DNA of 64,000 bases from positions 176,656 through 240,655 of the forward strand of contig NZ_RKMB01000008.1 of the NCBI RefSeq assembly GCF_003797765.1, in the 5' to 3' direction. Positions within the stretch are counted from its first letter, which is position 1; each line of letters starts with the position of its first letter. A program made the position numbers and the translations under genes. Positions 57,369 to 64,000 of this stretch are shown piece after piece. Source of the stretch: Ramlibacter sp. WS9 (GTDB lineage Bacteria > Pseudomonadota > Gammaproteobacteria > Burkholderiales > Burkholderiaceae_C). Under the pieces are notes generated by a model that made no database searches, was not told the DNA's origin, and saw only the letters and a program-made list of their open reading frames with translations.

Positions 57369-58118
57369 ATGCAACACGTCCTCAACATCGCCGGCTACCG
57401 ATTCGTGCGAATCGCGAACACGCACGCCCTGAGCGAGCAGCTGTTGCCGCTGGCCCGGGGCCTGGCGCTGCGCGGCACCATCCTGATCGCGGAGGAAGGG
57501 ATCAACTTCTTCCTGGCCGGCCCGGAGCACGCGGTGCGTGCGTTCGTCACCGCGTTGCACGACGATCCGCGCTTTGCGGGCCTTGAGGTCAAGGAGAGCT
57601 GGTCGGCGACACAGCCTTTCGGCAAGCTGCTGGTCAAGGTCAAGCCGGAGATCATCCGCATGAACCACCCCGCCATTCAACCCGCCGAAGGCCGGGCGCC
57701 GGCCGTGGACCCGGCAACCGTCAGGCGCTGGCTGGACCAGGGCCACGACGACGAGGGCCGCCCGGTCGTCACGCTCGACACGCGCAATGCCTTCGAAGTC
57801 GACCACGGCACCTTCGAAGGCGCGATCGACTGGCGGCTGTCGAAGTTCAGCGAATTTCCCGACGCGTTGCAAACGCACAAGGCACAGCTCGAAGGCAAGA
57901 CGGTGGTGAGTTTCTGCACGGGCGGCATCCGGTGCGAGAAAGCGGCGATCTACATGCGCGAGGCCGGCCTTTCGCACGTCTGGCAGCTCGACGGTGGCAT
58001 CCTGAAGTACTTCGAGGACACCGGCGGTGCGCACTTCCGCGGCGACTGTTTCGTCTTCGACGAGCGCGAAGCGCTCGACCCTTCCCTCGCCCCTAGGAAA
58101 GCGGGTTCGGCGGAGTGA
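57369..58118 (+). CDS. trhO: tRNA uridine(34) hydroxylase, rhodanese-like (UPF0176)
   Basis: 249 aa. An N-terminal ferredoxin-like domain ([17 protein letters not shown]) is followed by a rhodanese domain with Cys183 in [12 protein letters not shown]. It catalyses prephenate-independent hydroxylation of U34 towards 5-methoxyuridine derivatives. I chose the ATG at 57369 ([13 protein letters not shown]); the frame reaches a TTG at 57327. Its last 26 bases overlap the convergent pirin gene. Confidence 0.9.
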   Translation: MQHVLNIAGYRFVRIANTHALSEQLLPLARGLALRGTILIAEEGINFFLAGPEHAVRAFVTALHDDPRFAGLEVKESWSATQPFGKLLVKVKPEIIRMNHPAIQPAEGRAPAVDPATVRRWLDQGHDDEGRPVVTLDTRNAFEVDHGTFEGAIDWRLSKFSEFPDALQTHKAQLEGKTVVSFCTGGIRCEKAAIYMREAGLSHVWQLDGGILKYFEDTGGAHFRGDCFVFDEREALDPSLAPRKAGSAE

Positions 58119-58989
58119 ACCGCGTTGGCGGTAGAGGAATGAATTCGCTCTCGCCCGGCACCTGGCCCATGCGCTGAGCCTCCCAATCTTCGGCTGCTTG
58201 CAGGATGCGCTCCTTGCGGCTGGACACGAAGTTCCACCACATGTGGCGCGGCCCGTCCAGCGCCGCGCCGCCGATCACGACGAAACGTGCAGGCTGATCC
58301 ACGCTGAAAACGGTGTCGGCGGCCGGTTGCAAGACAGCCATGGTTCGGGCCGCAAGCGCAGCGCCATCCAAAGAGATGTGCCCTTGCACGGGATAGGCCG
58401 CCAACTCCTGCGCGAGCGGCGGCAAGACGAACGTTCCGCCGGGCGGCAACAAGACGTCAAGATAGAGCGTGGGCGATAACGCCGCCACCGGCGAGCGCAC
58501 GCCGAAAGCCTCGCCCACCAGCACGCGTACCTTCGCGCCGTCCACCTCCACTTCGGGGATGGCGGACGCAGGGGTGTGTGCAAACGCGGGCTCGTCTTCT
58601 TCATGCGCCTGCGGCAGCGCCGTCCACGGCTGCAGGCCGTGCATCGGGTAGGTGCTGTCGCGCAGGCCTTCGGGCTTGCGCTCGGAGTGGACGATGCCAC
58701 GGCCCGATGTCATCCAGTTGATCGCGCCGGGCTCGATCAGTTGCTGCGTGCCCAGGCTGTCGCGATGCATCATCGCGCCTTCGAAAAGATACGTGACGGT
58801 CGCAAGGCCGATGTGCGGGTGCGGCCGCACGTCGTGGTTGGCGCTGGGTGGCACCTCCGTCGGCCCGAAGTGGTCGAAGAAGACGAAGGGGCCGACGCTG
58901 CGCTGGCGCGCGGACGGCAGCAGCCGCCGCACGACGAAACCGCCGCCAAGGTCTTTTTCCTGCCCTGCCAGTTCGAGTTGGATCGTCAT
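58093..58989 (-). CDS. Pirin-family protein
   Basis: 298 aa bicupin. The N-terminal pirin motif [25 protein letters not shown] (in the region 57-80) has the metal ligands; SGRGIVHSE completes them. Pirins may act as quercetinase-like dioxygenases or redox-responsive regulators. Last gene of a leftward group with a flavodoxin, DoxX and a second pirin. Confidence 0.9.
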   Translation of the reverse strand: MTIQLELAGQEKDLGGGFVVRRLLPSARQRSVGPFVFFDHFGPTEVPPSANHDVRPHPHIGLATVTYLFEGAMMHRDSLGTQQLIEPGAINWMTSGRGIVHSERKPEGLRDSTYPMHGLQPWTALPQAHEEDEPAFAHTPASAIPEVEVDGAKVRVLVGEAFGVRSPVAALSPTLYLDVLLPPGGTFVLPPLAQELAAYPVQGHISLDGAALAARTMAVLQPAADTVFSVDQPARFVVIGGAALDGPRHMWWNFVSSRKERILQAAEDWEAQRMGQVPGESEFIPLPPTRFTPPNPLS

Positions 58990-59009
58990 CAGGTCCCTTC
59001 TTCGGGGCG

Positions 59010-59567
59010 CTACGCGCCCTTGAGCCGCCCTGTCACCTCAGCCACGCGTTGGCCGAAGAGCTTGGCCGTTGCGAGGTCGCCGGCGGCCATGTCGCTCGTT
59101 CCCCCATCGGAGGGCGACGCGGCGACCGCCCCGCTGTAAGAGACCAGGTAGTTGACGTCGTCGCGCTTGGCGCCCAGCGTGTTCGACGGCATCAGCCCCT
59201 GGCTGACCCACACCATCGAATGCTGCATCGCCAGCGTGAACAGGGTGAACAAGGTGTTGAGCTTGTCGCCGTTCATGCCGGCGCTGTTGGTGAAGCCCGC
59301 CGCCACCTTGTCTTTCCATTCCTGCGCGTACCACTGCCGCGAGGACGCATCGGCGAACTTCTTGAACTGCCAGCTGACGCTGCCCATGTAGGTGGGCGAG
59401 CCGAAGATGATGGCGTCTGCCGCCTTCAGCCGGTCCCAGCCACCGGCCGGCAGGTTGCCGTCGGCGTCGATGGCGATCAGTTCAGCGTCCGCGCCTTCGG
59501 CCACCGCCTGCGCCATGCGCTGCGTGTGGCCGTAGCCGGAGTGGAAGACGACCGCGATGTTCGGCAT
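59010..59567 (-). CDS. NAD(P)H:quinone oxidoreductase/flavodoxin (WrbA-like)
   Basis: 185 aa flavodoxin fold: FHSGYGHTQRMA (8-19) is the FMN phosphate loop, FGSPTYMGSVSWQFKKF follows. Likely two-electron quinone reduction that avoids semiquinone radicals. It lies between the pirin and DoxX genes in the same orientation. Confidence 0.88.
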   Translation of the reverse strand: MPNIAVVFHSGYGHTQRMAQAVAEGADAELIAIDADGNLPAGGWDRLKAADAIIFGSPTYMGSVSWQFKKFADASSRQWYAQEWKDKVAAGFTNSAGMNGDKLNTLFTLFTLAMQHSMVWVSQGLMPSNTLGAKRDDVNYLVSYSGAVAASPSDGGTSDMAAGDLATAKLFGQRVAEVTGRLKGA

Positions 59568-59582
59568 GCAGGCGATTCTGCC

Positions 59583-60002
59583 TCAGGCCTTGCCGCGGCG
59601 CCCGTCCAGGCTGAAGCGGCCGGCACCGAAGGCCGTCAACACAAGCAGCCCACCCAGCACGGCGATGTTCTTGTCGAACGCCTGCTTTTGCATCATCTGC
59701 TCGGCCGCCGGCAACGCCCAGTAACCGTGGAAGATCGGGGTGATCACGGCGATGAAAATTGCCAGGCCCAGCGCGGCCCAGCGCGCCTGCCAGCCGACCA
59801 GCAGCAACAGGCCGAGCCCCAGCTCGGCAGCAATCGCGATTGCCGCGCAGACTTCCGGCAGCGGCACGCCTTTGGAAGCGATGTAGCCGGCGACGCCCGA
59901 GAAGCCGGCGATCTTGCCCCAGCCCGCCGGAATGAAAAGCCAGGCGACGAGCACGCGGCCGACGAGTGCCAGGGTGTCCTGGACGGAATTGTTGTTGGTC
60001 AT
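59583..60002 (-). CDS. DoxX-family membrane protein
   Basis: 139 aa with four membrane helices (about 12-30, 47-65, 70-88 and 105-125) and the DoxX pattern GRVLVAWLFIPAGWGKI. Start: the ATG at 60002 with AAGGAG upstream. DoxX proteins are linked to thiol/oxidative stress handling; the exact function is unknown. Probably co-transcribed with the pirin upstream (43 bp gap). Confidence 0.88.
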   Translation of the reverse strand: MTNNNSVQDTLALVGRVLVAWLFIPAGWGKIAGFSGVAGYIASKGVPLPEVCAAIAIAAELGLGLLLLVGWQARWAALGLAIFIAVITPIFHGYWALPAAEQMMQKQAFDKNIAVLGGLLVLTAFGAGRFSLDGRRGKA

Positions 60003-60045
60003 GGGAAAACTCCTTGATGTTGTGGGTGAGAGAAGAAAATAGTGA

Positions 60046-60747
60046 TCAGGCTTCGAGGTCGAACACCAGCACTTCGGCTTGCTTGCCTTCAGAGAGCGAG
60101 ACCTGCGCCTCGTCCTGGAGCATCGCGGCATCGCCTGCGGACAGGCGCTTGCCGTTGATTTCGACCTCGCCGCGCACGACGTGCACGTAGCCCTTGCGCG
60201 AAGGATCCAGCGCCAGGCTGAAGCTTTCGCTGCCGTCGAAAAGGCCGGCGTGCACCCGCGCATCGGCGTGGATCAGCACCGAACCCTCGGCGCCGTCCGG
60301 AGAGGCCACGAGGCGCAGCCGGCCGCGCTTGTCGGTGTCGGGAAAACTCTTCTGCTCGTAGCTCGCGGGAATGCCGGTGACGTTCGGCTGGATCCAGATC
60401 TGCAGGAAGTGCGTGGTCTCTTGGGGCGCGTGGTTGAACTCGCTGTGCTGCACGCCCGTGCCCGCGCTCATGCGCTGAACGTCGCCCGGCGGGATGCCTT
60501 TGACGTTGCCCAACGTGTCCTTGTGGGCGAGGTTGCCTTCGAGCACGTAGCTGATGATTTCCATGTCGCGGTGGCCGTGCGTGCCGAAGCCGGTGCCCGG
60601 CGCGATGCGGTCTTCATTGATCACCCGCAGGTTGCCGAAGCCCATGTGCTTGGGGTCGTAGTAGTTGGCGAAGGAAAAACTGTGAAACGACTTGAGCCAG
60701 CCATGGTCGGCGTAGCCGCGGTCCTGGGATTTGCGAAGAGTCAGCAT
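60046..60747 (-). CDS. Pirin-family protein (YhaK-like)
   Basis: 233 aa bicupin. HGHRDMEIISYVLEGNLAHKDTLG (about 58-80) and GTGVQHSEFNH carry the metal ligands; FHSFSFANYYDP near the N terminus is typical. First gene of the four-gene leftward redox group and divergent from the LysR gene. Confidence 0.92.
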   Translation of the reverse strand: MLTLRKSQDRGYADHGWLKSFHSFSFANYYDPKHMGFGNLRVINEDRIAPGTGFGTHGHRDMEIISYVLEGNLAHKDTLGNVKGIPPGDVQRMSAGTGVQHSEFNHAPQETTHFLQIWIQPNVTGIPASYEQKSFPDTDKRGRLRLVASPDGAEGSVLIHADARVHAGLFDGSESFSLALDPSRKGYVHVVRGEVEINGKRLSAGDAAMLQDEAQVSLSEGKQAEVLVFDLEA

Positions 60748-60814
60748 GGCTTTCTTTCATTCAACGTTCGATGGTGTCAATGTAGGGCCGCGGGTGCTGT
60801 CGGCGGACCGCCCG

Positions 60815-60838
60815 TTTTTGATGGCATCATGCAAAAAA
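60815..60838. promoter_or_regulatory. Candidate LysR-type binding region in the divergent intergenic
   Basis: An imperfect AT-flanked dyad, TTTTTGATG then CATCATGCAAAAAA, in the 121-bp gap between the divergent pirin and LysR genes, where LysR regulators usually bind both promoters. Confidence 0.4.
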
Positions 60839-60868
60839 ACTGAATGAGGCTCAGCCTCCTGCTCATCC

Positions 60869-61801
60869 ATGCCAACGGCCCGCGACGTCCTGACGCCCGA
60901 AGCGCTCTCCCTGCTGCAAGCTGTGGCTCAAGCGGGCAGCTTCGCGGCCGCGGCGCGCGAACTCGCGCTCGTGCCCAGCGCCGTCACCTATCGCATCCGC
61001 CAGATCGAGGACGCGCTCGACGTGCTGCTGTTCGACCGCAGCTCGCGCCAGGCCAAGCTCACCGAAGCCGGCACCGAGCTGCTGCGCGAAGGCGGGCGGC
61101 TGCTGCTGGAAATCGACGCTGTCGCCAACCGCGTCAAGCGCGTGGCAACGGGATGGGAATCGGAGCTGACGATCGCGGTGGACACGGTGATCTCCTGCTC
61201 CACGGTGATGGAGCTGTCGCAGGCCTTCTTCGAACTGGCGCCTACGACCCGGCTGCGCATGCGCGACGAGTCGCTGTCGGGGACGCTGGAAGCGCTGACC
61301 CTCGGCCAGGCCGACCTGGCCATCGGCCTCGCAATCGAACCCGGGAATGCGGCGGGCATCCAGACCGGCGTGTTGGGCGATCTGCAATTCGTCTTCGCGA
61401 TGGCTCCGCACCACCCGCTCGCGAATGCCAAGGAACCGCTGAAAGACGACCTGCTGCAAAAGCACCGCGCCGTCGCCGTGGCGGACTCGGTTCAGCGCGG
61501 CACGGCCGTCACCTTGGGCCTGCTAGCCGGCCAGGATGTGTTGACTGTGCCGACCATGCGGGCCAAGCTCGACGCGCTTCTTCGCGGGCTGGGCGCGGGC
61601 TTCGTGCCCGAGCCCATGGCGCGGCCCTACATCGAGACCGGCCGTCTCGCCGTCAAGCAGGTTCAGCGAACCACCCGCCTGGTGCGTCTCTGTTATGCGT
61701 GGCGCAGCAGCGCTGCACCGGGCCGCGCATTGCAGTGGTGGCTGGCGCAGCTGGAAAGCCCCGCGACGCGGCGCGCGCTGCTGGAACAACACCGGACTTG
61801 A
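60869..61801 (+). CDS. LysR-family transcriptional regulator
   Basis: 310 aa. The N-terminal winged helix is clear (ALSLLQAVAQAGSFAAAARELALVPSAV region, 12-40), followed by a two-lobed effector domain. Divergent from the pirin-DoxX-flavodoxin-pirin group, which is its likely target. Effector unknown; quinones or electrophiles are a guess from the targets. Confidence 0.92.
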   Translation: MPTARDVLTPEALSLLQAVAQAGSFAAAARELALVPSAVTYRIRQIEDALDVLLFDRSSRQAKLTEAGTELLREGGRLLLEIDAVANRVKRVATGWESELTIAVDTVISCSTVMELSQAFFELAPTTRLRMRDESLSGTLEALTLGQADLAIGLAIEPGNAAGIQTGVLGDLQFVFAMAPHHPLANAKEPLKDDLLQKHRAVAVADSVQRGTAVTLGLLAGQDVLTVPTMRAKLDALLRGLGAGFVPEPMARPYIETGRLAVKQVQRTTRLVRLCYAWRSSAAPGRALQWWLAQLESPATRRALLEQHRT

Positions 61802-61826
61802 GGCCGCTCACGGGACGCATGCCACA

Positions 61827-62891
61827 ATGAACCACAAGATGGCTAAACAACCCAAAAATATCGCCGTGATCGGCGCGGGCATCGCGGGCTTGGCCTGCGC
61901 CCGGACGCTGGCCCAGGCCGGCCAGCGCGTCACAGTGTTCGAGAAGGCGCCTTCGGTGGGCGGCCGCCTTGCCAGCTGCGACACGCCTTTCGGTACTTTC
62001 GACCATGGCGCCCAGTACTTCACGGTGCGCGATCCGCGCTTCCAGAAAGTGCTGTCGACTGCGCCGGGGCTTTGCAAACCGTGGAGCGCCAACGCCGTGC
62101 GAGTGCTCGATCCGCATGGGCGGGTGGCCGAGGCCGCCCTGCCCGCGCCCGAGCACCACTGGGTGGCCGTGCCCGCCATGGACGCCCTGCCGCGTCACTG
62201 GGCGCAGCCGCTCGCCGCGGCGGGCAGCCTGGAGTTGGAAACGCGGGTCACGCGCATCGAACGGGACGCGCTCGATGCCAAGCGGTGGCAGTTGCAGACA
62301 AGCGGTCCGCAGGATTCGGTTCATGTGTATTCGGGCTTCGACGCCGTCGTGCTGGCCGTGCCCCATGCCCTGGCGGGCGGACTGTTGGACCAGTCGAGCG
62401 TTGCCCCGCGTTTCGCCCAGCAGCTTCAAGGCGTGGAAGTTGCGCCTTGCTGGGCACTGATGCTTGCCTTTCCGCAGGCCGTGCAGCCGACCTTGTCGCA
62501 CCTGGGCCCGCAATGGAATGCCGCGCTCAGCACTCATCACCGCATCGCCTGGCTGGCCCGCGAGTCGTCCAAGCCCGGCCGCGGCGGGATCGAGCGCTGG
62601 ACGGTGCAAGCCAGCGCGGGCTGGTCTCAGGAGCACGTCGACGACGACCCGCACCGCGTGCAGGCCAAACTGTTGAAGGCCTTCTCCGAGGTTACAGGCA
62701 TCCATGCCGAGCCGTCGCACAGCGAGGTTCATCGCTGGCGTTGGGCCAAGACGCAGAAGCCACTGGGACAAAGCCACCTGTGGGACGCGAAGTCGGGAAT
62801 CGGCGTGGCCGGTGACTGGTGTTTGGGCCATCGCGTGGAAGAAGCGTTCATCTCGGGCCTGGAACTCGCACTGGCGGTGCACAAGGGCTGA
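61827..62891 (+). CDS. FAD-dependent amine-oxidase-like protein
   Basis: 354 aa. The dinucleotide motif GAGIAG (16-21) is followed by VFEKAPSVGGRLAS, and a C-terminal GVAGDWCLGHRVEEAFISG closes the FAD site; overall renalase/NAD(P)-binding amine-oxidase-like. Substrate unknown. Two ATGs are possible (61827 and 61839); neither has a strong Shine-Dalgarno. It precedes gluQ by nine bases. Confidence 0.85.
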   Translation: MNHKMAKQPKNIAVIGAGIAGLACARTLAQAGQRVTVFEKAPSVGGRLASCDTPFGTFDHGAQYFTVRDPRFQKVLSTAPGLCKPWSANAVRVLDPHGRVAEAALPAPEHHWVAVPAMDALPRHWAQPLAAAGSLELETRVTRIERDALDAKRWQLQTSGPQDSVHVYSGFDAVVLAVPHALAGGLLDQSSVAPRFAQQLQGVEVAPCWALMLAFPQAVQPTLSHLGPQWNAALSTHHRIAWLARESSKPGRGGIERWTVQASAGWSQEHVDDDPHRVQAKLLKAFSEVTGIHAEPSHSEVHRWRWAKTQKPLGQSHLWDAKSGIGVAGDWCLGHRVEEAFISGLELALAVHKG

Positions 62892-62900
62892 GAGGCCGCA

Positions 62901-63854
62901 GTGAGCGCCGCTGGGCCGCCCCAAGGCGCGAAGGCCCCCTCGGGGGGCAGCGCAGTACACGAAGTGACAAGCGTGGGGGCCACATACGTTGGCCGCTTCG
63001 CGCCTTCGCCTACCGGCCCGATGCACGCGGGCTCGCTCGTTGCGGCTTTGGCCAGTTGGCTGGATGCGCGGGCGAATGCCGGCCGCTGGCTGGTTCGCAT
63101 CGAAGACGTCGACACGCCGCGCTGCGTTGCCGGCGCGGCGGAAATCATCCTGAAGCAACTTGCGGATTGCGGGCTCGTTCCAGACGAAGAACCGGTCTGG
63201 CAGTCGGCGCGCGGCGCGTTGTATCAGCAGGCGCTCGATCAATTGGTGAGTGAAGGCCACGCCTACCCCTGCGCCTGTTCGCGCAAGGACATCGAACTCG
63301 CACTGGCAGCGCAGGGCCACGAGCATGAACGCGGCGGCGAGCTGGTCTATCCCGGCACGTGCCGCACCGGCTTGCATGGCCGGCCCGCGCGCGCCTGGCG
63401 CTTGCGGACCACCGCCGCGCCGGTGCGGTGGCATGACCGGCGGCTCGGCCCACAGCAGCAGGACGTGGAAAAAAAAGTCGGCGACTTCGTCCTGAAGCGC
63501 GCCGACGGCTTGTGGGCCTACCAGCTCGCCGTGGTGGTGGACGACGCGGCGCAAGGCATTACACAGGTCGTGCGCGGAGAAGACCTGGCGGACAACACCG
63601 CACGGCAAATCCTGCTGCAGCGCGCGCTGCGCTTGCCCACGCCCGGCTACCTGCACATACCGTTGGTGCTCGGCCCTAGTGGCGAGAAGTTGTCGAAACA
63701 AAACGGCGCGCAGGCGCTGGATACCGCCCATCCACTGCGCGTGCTCAATGCCGCCGCGCAAACGTTGGGCCTGGCCGCGCAAACCGGCAGCGTCACGCAC
63801 GCCCTGGCGTCATGGCATCGGTCCATGGCGCTGCGTAGCACCCACGGCATATGA
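62901..63854 (+). CDS. gluQ: Glutamyl-Q tRNA(Asp) synthetase
   Basis: 317 aa from the GTG at 62901. It attaches glutamate to queuosine of tRNA-Asp. HIGH-like [10 protein letters not shown], the zinc pattern CAC...GTC (YPCACSRKD to YPGTC), and KMSKS-like GEKLSKQNG. The catalytic core really begins at [12 protein letters not shown] (about 29). The first 25 residues are encoded by a GC-rich intergenic repeat, so a GTG at 62964 or 62973 may be the true start. Confidence 0.92.
   Translation: MSAAGPPQGAKAPSGGSAVHEVTSVGATYVGRFAPSPTGPMHAGSLVAALASWLDARANAGRWLVRIEDVDTPRCVAGAAEIILKQLADCGLVPDEEPVWQSARGALYQQALDQLVSEGHAYPCACSRKDIELALAAQGHEHERGGELVYPGTCRTGLHGRPARAWRLRTTAAPVRWHDRRLGPQQQDVEKKVGDFVLKRADGLWAYQLAVVVDDAAQGITQVVRGEDLADNTARQILLQRALRLPTPGYLHIPLVLGPSGEKLSKQNGAQALDTAHPLRVLNAAAQTLGLAAQTGSVTHALASWHRSMALRSTHGI
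62905..62980. repeat. GC-rich intergenic repeat of a second type, overlapping the gluQ start
   Basis: Contains GGCCCCCTCGGGGGG and AGCGTGGGGGCC with spaced GC blocks, a pattern I associate with Comamonadaceae intergenic repeats. Only one copy is in the window. It is read through in frame as [15 protein letters not shown] if the gluQ GTG at 62901 is used. Confidence 0.55.
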
Positions 63855-63876
63855 AAGGGTGCACACCATTCGGGGG

Positions 63877-63954
63877 CCACCGCGGAACCGGCTTTGCCGG
63901 GCCGCTGGTGGCGCCCCCTTGAGGGGGAGGCGCCGAAGGCGCTTCGGGGGTGGT
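63877..63954. repeat. GC-rich intergenic repeat, copy 2
   Basis: The inverted-orientation partner of the element at 15599-15695: 63877-63928 matches 15644-15695 at 51 of 52 positions on the opposite strand, and the flanking GGCGCTTCGGGGGT is also shared. It lies between gluQ and the next gene. Confidence 0.88.
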
Positions 63955-63982
63955 CAATCCTTCGCCTCCTACAATCTGCCGC

Positions 63983-64000
63983 GTGACTGAACCCGGCAAG
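63983..64000 (+). CDS. Start of the next gene, cut by the window edge
   Basis: A GTG followed by ACTGAACCCGGCAAG (M-T-E-P-G-K) after the repeat. Only six codons are visible, too few to name the gene. Confidence 0.3.

Overview
The window is GC-rich, densely coding chromosomal DNA that reads as a betaproteobacterium of the order Burkholderiales, most like the Comamonadaceae (Ramlibacter, Variovorax and Acidovorax relatives). This rests on the protein families, the gene orders (ribD-ribE-ribBX-ribH-nusB, ybgC-tolQRA, cysS-alkA-accA), the beta-proteobacterial minor-pilin operon and GC-rich intergenic repeats of a type I associate with that family. The genus is an inference from reading, not a search.

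Region 1 (1-12.3 kb) is an accessory catabolic block with lower GC than the rest. It holds a zinc alcohol dehydrogenase, an epoxide-hydrolase-like enzyme, an AraC regulator, an operon of membrane protein, cytochrome c/beta-propeller protein and aldehyde dehydrogenase, then an SDR dehydrogenase, an acyl-CoA synthetase and a cupin. Three genes (hydrolase, SDR, cupin) share a 42-bp tandem direct-repeat site. In each case the site lies exactly 22 bp upstream of a -10 element (TATCAT or TATGAT), so the block reads as a regulon of the local AraC activator for oxidising a hydrophobic alcohol, epoxide or ketone to an acyl-CoA. The block ends in a graveyard of fused fragments (AMP ligase, thioesterase, enoyl-CoA hydratase, carboxylesterase) beside the 3' end of a tRNA-Ser(GCU), a classic island boundary.

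Region 2 (12.3-28.8 kb) is core genome: lysC, tilS, a TonB-domain protein, accA-alkA-cysS, a TPR protein, two cyclophilins, lpxH, mtfA, a DUF349 protein, a lytic transglycosylase, glyA behind a ZTP riboswitch, and nrdR. A 957-bp gap at 25.1-26.1 kb has no credible gene but contains six consecutive stem-loops, a perfect 22-bp palindrome, a sigma70-like promoter and a hairpin-rich leader.

Region 3 (28.8-37.2 kb) is a type IV pilus minor-pilin operon read leftward (pilE, fimT, pilV, pilW, pilX, pilY1, then a distal fimT/gspH). PilY1 carries a large insert of tandem beta modules and a G10 homopolymer in its coding strand near the C terminus.

Region 4 (37.4-44.9 kb) is a tightly overlapped rightward operon: riboflavin synthesis (ribD, ribE, ribBX, ribH), nusB, an aminotransferase, ybgC and tolQRA. 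tolB and pal do not follow. Instead a lower-GC convergent three-gene operon of exported proteins (44.97-50.2 kb: beta-propeller/Ig-like protein, lipoprotein, S1/P1-phospholipase-C-like protein) lies between tolA and dnaE.

Region 5 (50.4-64 kb) has dnaE, two tandem 7TM sensors whose GGDEF domains have lost the signature, trhO, a pirin/flavodoxin/DoxX/pirin redox group with a divergent LysR gene, an FAD amine-oxidase-like protein, gluQ flanked by intergenic repeats, and the first codons of the next gene.
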